NCBI GenBank assembly: GCA_018971605.1
Contig: JAGXAL010000003.1
Span: forward strand, 1-54,712
Direction: 5' to 3'
Length of the DNA stretch: 54,712 nt
DNA from: Natronospirales bacterium
GTDB lineage: Bacteria > Pseudomonadota > Gammaproteobacteria > Natronospirales > REEB76
Position 1 is the stretch's first letter, and every line of letters begins with the position of its first letter. Positions 54,069 through 54,712 of this stretch are shown here, one piece after another. The translations under genes and the position numbers were made by a program. Below the pieces are notes generated by a model. That model saw nothing but the letters and a program-made list of their open reading frames with translations, was not told the origin of the DNA and searched no databases.

Positions 54069-54712
54069 TCACTTCACTAATATCAGCTTGGGTTGTGCCC
54101 CGATTGTGCCCCGCTTAGGGCACACAATCCGCTCCGCGTGTTCCCGCAGGTGAACGACGCCCAAGTGTGCATAACGACGCACCATGTCCGCACATTCCCA
54201 GCCGCCCAATTCCTGCAACACATTGAGTGGCGTCCCTGCCTGCGCATGCCAAGACGCCCAGGTATGCCGCAGATCGTGCCAGCGGAACGGTTCCAGTCCC
54301 GCTTTCTTCACTGCGGCCCGCCAGGCCTTGGTGTTCACCTGCCACACGGGTTGCCCCTGGTAGGTAAACACGTACTCCGCATGCGCGCCCAAGCAACCCC
54401 GCAACACCGACATGGCTTCCGCATTGAGCGGTACGCCGATGGCTTTGCGCGCTTTCGCCTGATCCGGATGAATCCAGGCCAAGTGCTGACGCAAATCCAC
54501 CTGCGACCACTGCATACGGCAAACGTTGCGCTGTCTTAATCCCGTGGCGAGTGCAAACCGCGCCATCGCGGCCTGATGCGGCGGTAGGTACGACAAGAGC
54601 TGCTCGGCCTGCTCTCGCGTGATCCACCGGATGCGCTTGTTGCGCACCACATAAAAGTGAATCTTCGGCACCCGTTCCAGCCAATCCCACTCATCGCGCG
54701 CCTTGCGCAGGA
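54069..54712 (-). CDS. Tyrosine recombinase (integrase) C-terminal part
   Basis: The catalytic domain of a phage/island integrase, cut at its N-terminus by the right edge; the frame is open to 54710, so the first residues seen (LRKARDEWDW...) are internal. The first Arg is in GLRQRNVCRMQWSQV. The box II motif is WHDLRHTWASW (His, Arg), the usual second His is Trp in LGGW, and the nucleophile Tyr is in RRYAHL. The C-terminal tail GTIGAQPKLILVK is typical of P4/prophage integrases. It converges on tRNA-Met with its stop 22 bases past the tRNA, so it marks the end of an integrated element extending rightwards. Confidence 0.92.
   Translation of the reverse strand, partial: LRKARDEWDWLERVPKIHFYVVRNKRIRWITREQAEQLLSYLPPHQAAMARFALATGLRQRNVCRMQWSQVDLRQHLAWIHPDQAKARKAIGVPLNAEAMSVLRGCLGAHAEYVFTYQGQPVWQVNTKAWRAAVKKAGLEPFRWHDLRHTWASWHAQAGTPLNVLQELGGWECADMVRRYAHLGVVHLREHAERIVCPKRGTIGAQPKLILVK

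Overview
The window is a housekeeping stretch of a high-GC gammaproteobacterial chromosome. The gene orders lptD-surA-pdxA-rsmA-apaG-apaH with divergent amgK-murU, lipA-lipB-ybeD-dat-dacC-rlpA-mltB-rodA-mrdA-mreDCB, and prfA-hemA/lbcA-lolB-ispE-tRNA-prs-rplY-pth-ychF match Pseudomonas and Xanthomonadales-type genomes. The last block matches P. aeruginosa PA4666-PA4673 almost gene for gene. No 16S gene is present, so I place the organism only as a gammaproteobacterium, probably near Xanthomonadales/Nevskiales. Many genes start at GTG or TTG and overlap by 1-25 bases.

Layout. (1) 1-3989, minus strand: lower 3-hydroxyanthranilate (kynurenine) degradation operon nbaE-nbaF-nbaC-[thioredoxin-like]-[cupin]-nbaD. 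The last gene is cut by the left edge, and the two bracketed genes are visibly poorer in GC. (2) 4259-13514, minus: TolB/TPR membrane protein, apaH, apaG, uspA, rsmA, pdxA, surA and lptD, with amgK-murU reading away on the plus strand (peptidoglycan recycling). (3) 15243-19586, minus: three tandem lipoproteins. Two are about 570-residue paralogues made of an Ig-like domain plus four beta-rich repeats. This is the least explained gene block. (4) 19700-31259, minus: lipoate synthesis, D-amino acid transaminase, and the cell-wall elongation set (PBP5/6, RlpA, MltB, RodA, PBP2, MreDCB). (5) 31410-35632, plus: gatCAB and hslO. (6) 35707-38701, minus: an apparently dead JAMM-fold protein, a YiiD-type thioesterase, a MoeB/ThiF E1-like enzyme, a cyclophilin and prmC. 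(7) 38781-44253: reverse transsulfuration pair (cbs, cystathionine lyase), a small Ala-rich lipoprotein, a 2OG-Fe(II) oxygenase, and two multi-pass membrane proteins. (8) 44284-53944: prfA and hemA (minus), then lbcA, lolB, ispE, tRNA-Gln, prs, rplY, pth and ychF (plus). (9) 53970-54712: tRNA-Met with a tyrosine recombinase ending 22 bases past its 3' end, which is the usual junction of an integrative element extending beyond the right edge.

Two intergenic repeat families recur in fixed relation to genes. A CTCTCCCC/GGGGAGAG hairpin lies just upstream of starts and in at least two cases appears to supply the Shine-Dalgarno sequence. A GCGGC/GCCGC hairpin ending in CTCC lies directly after stop codons inside operons. 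Another unexplained element is a 148-base structured spacer before tRNA-Gln that begins with a copy of the 5' half of that tRNA. No CRISPR array, complete insertion sequence or rRNA was seen, and no stretch over 300 bases lacks a gene.
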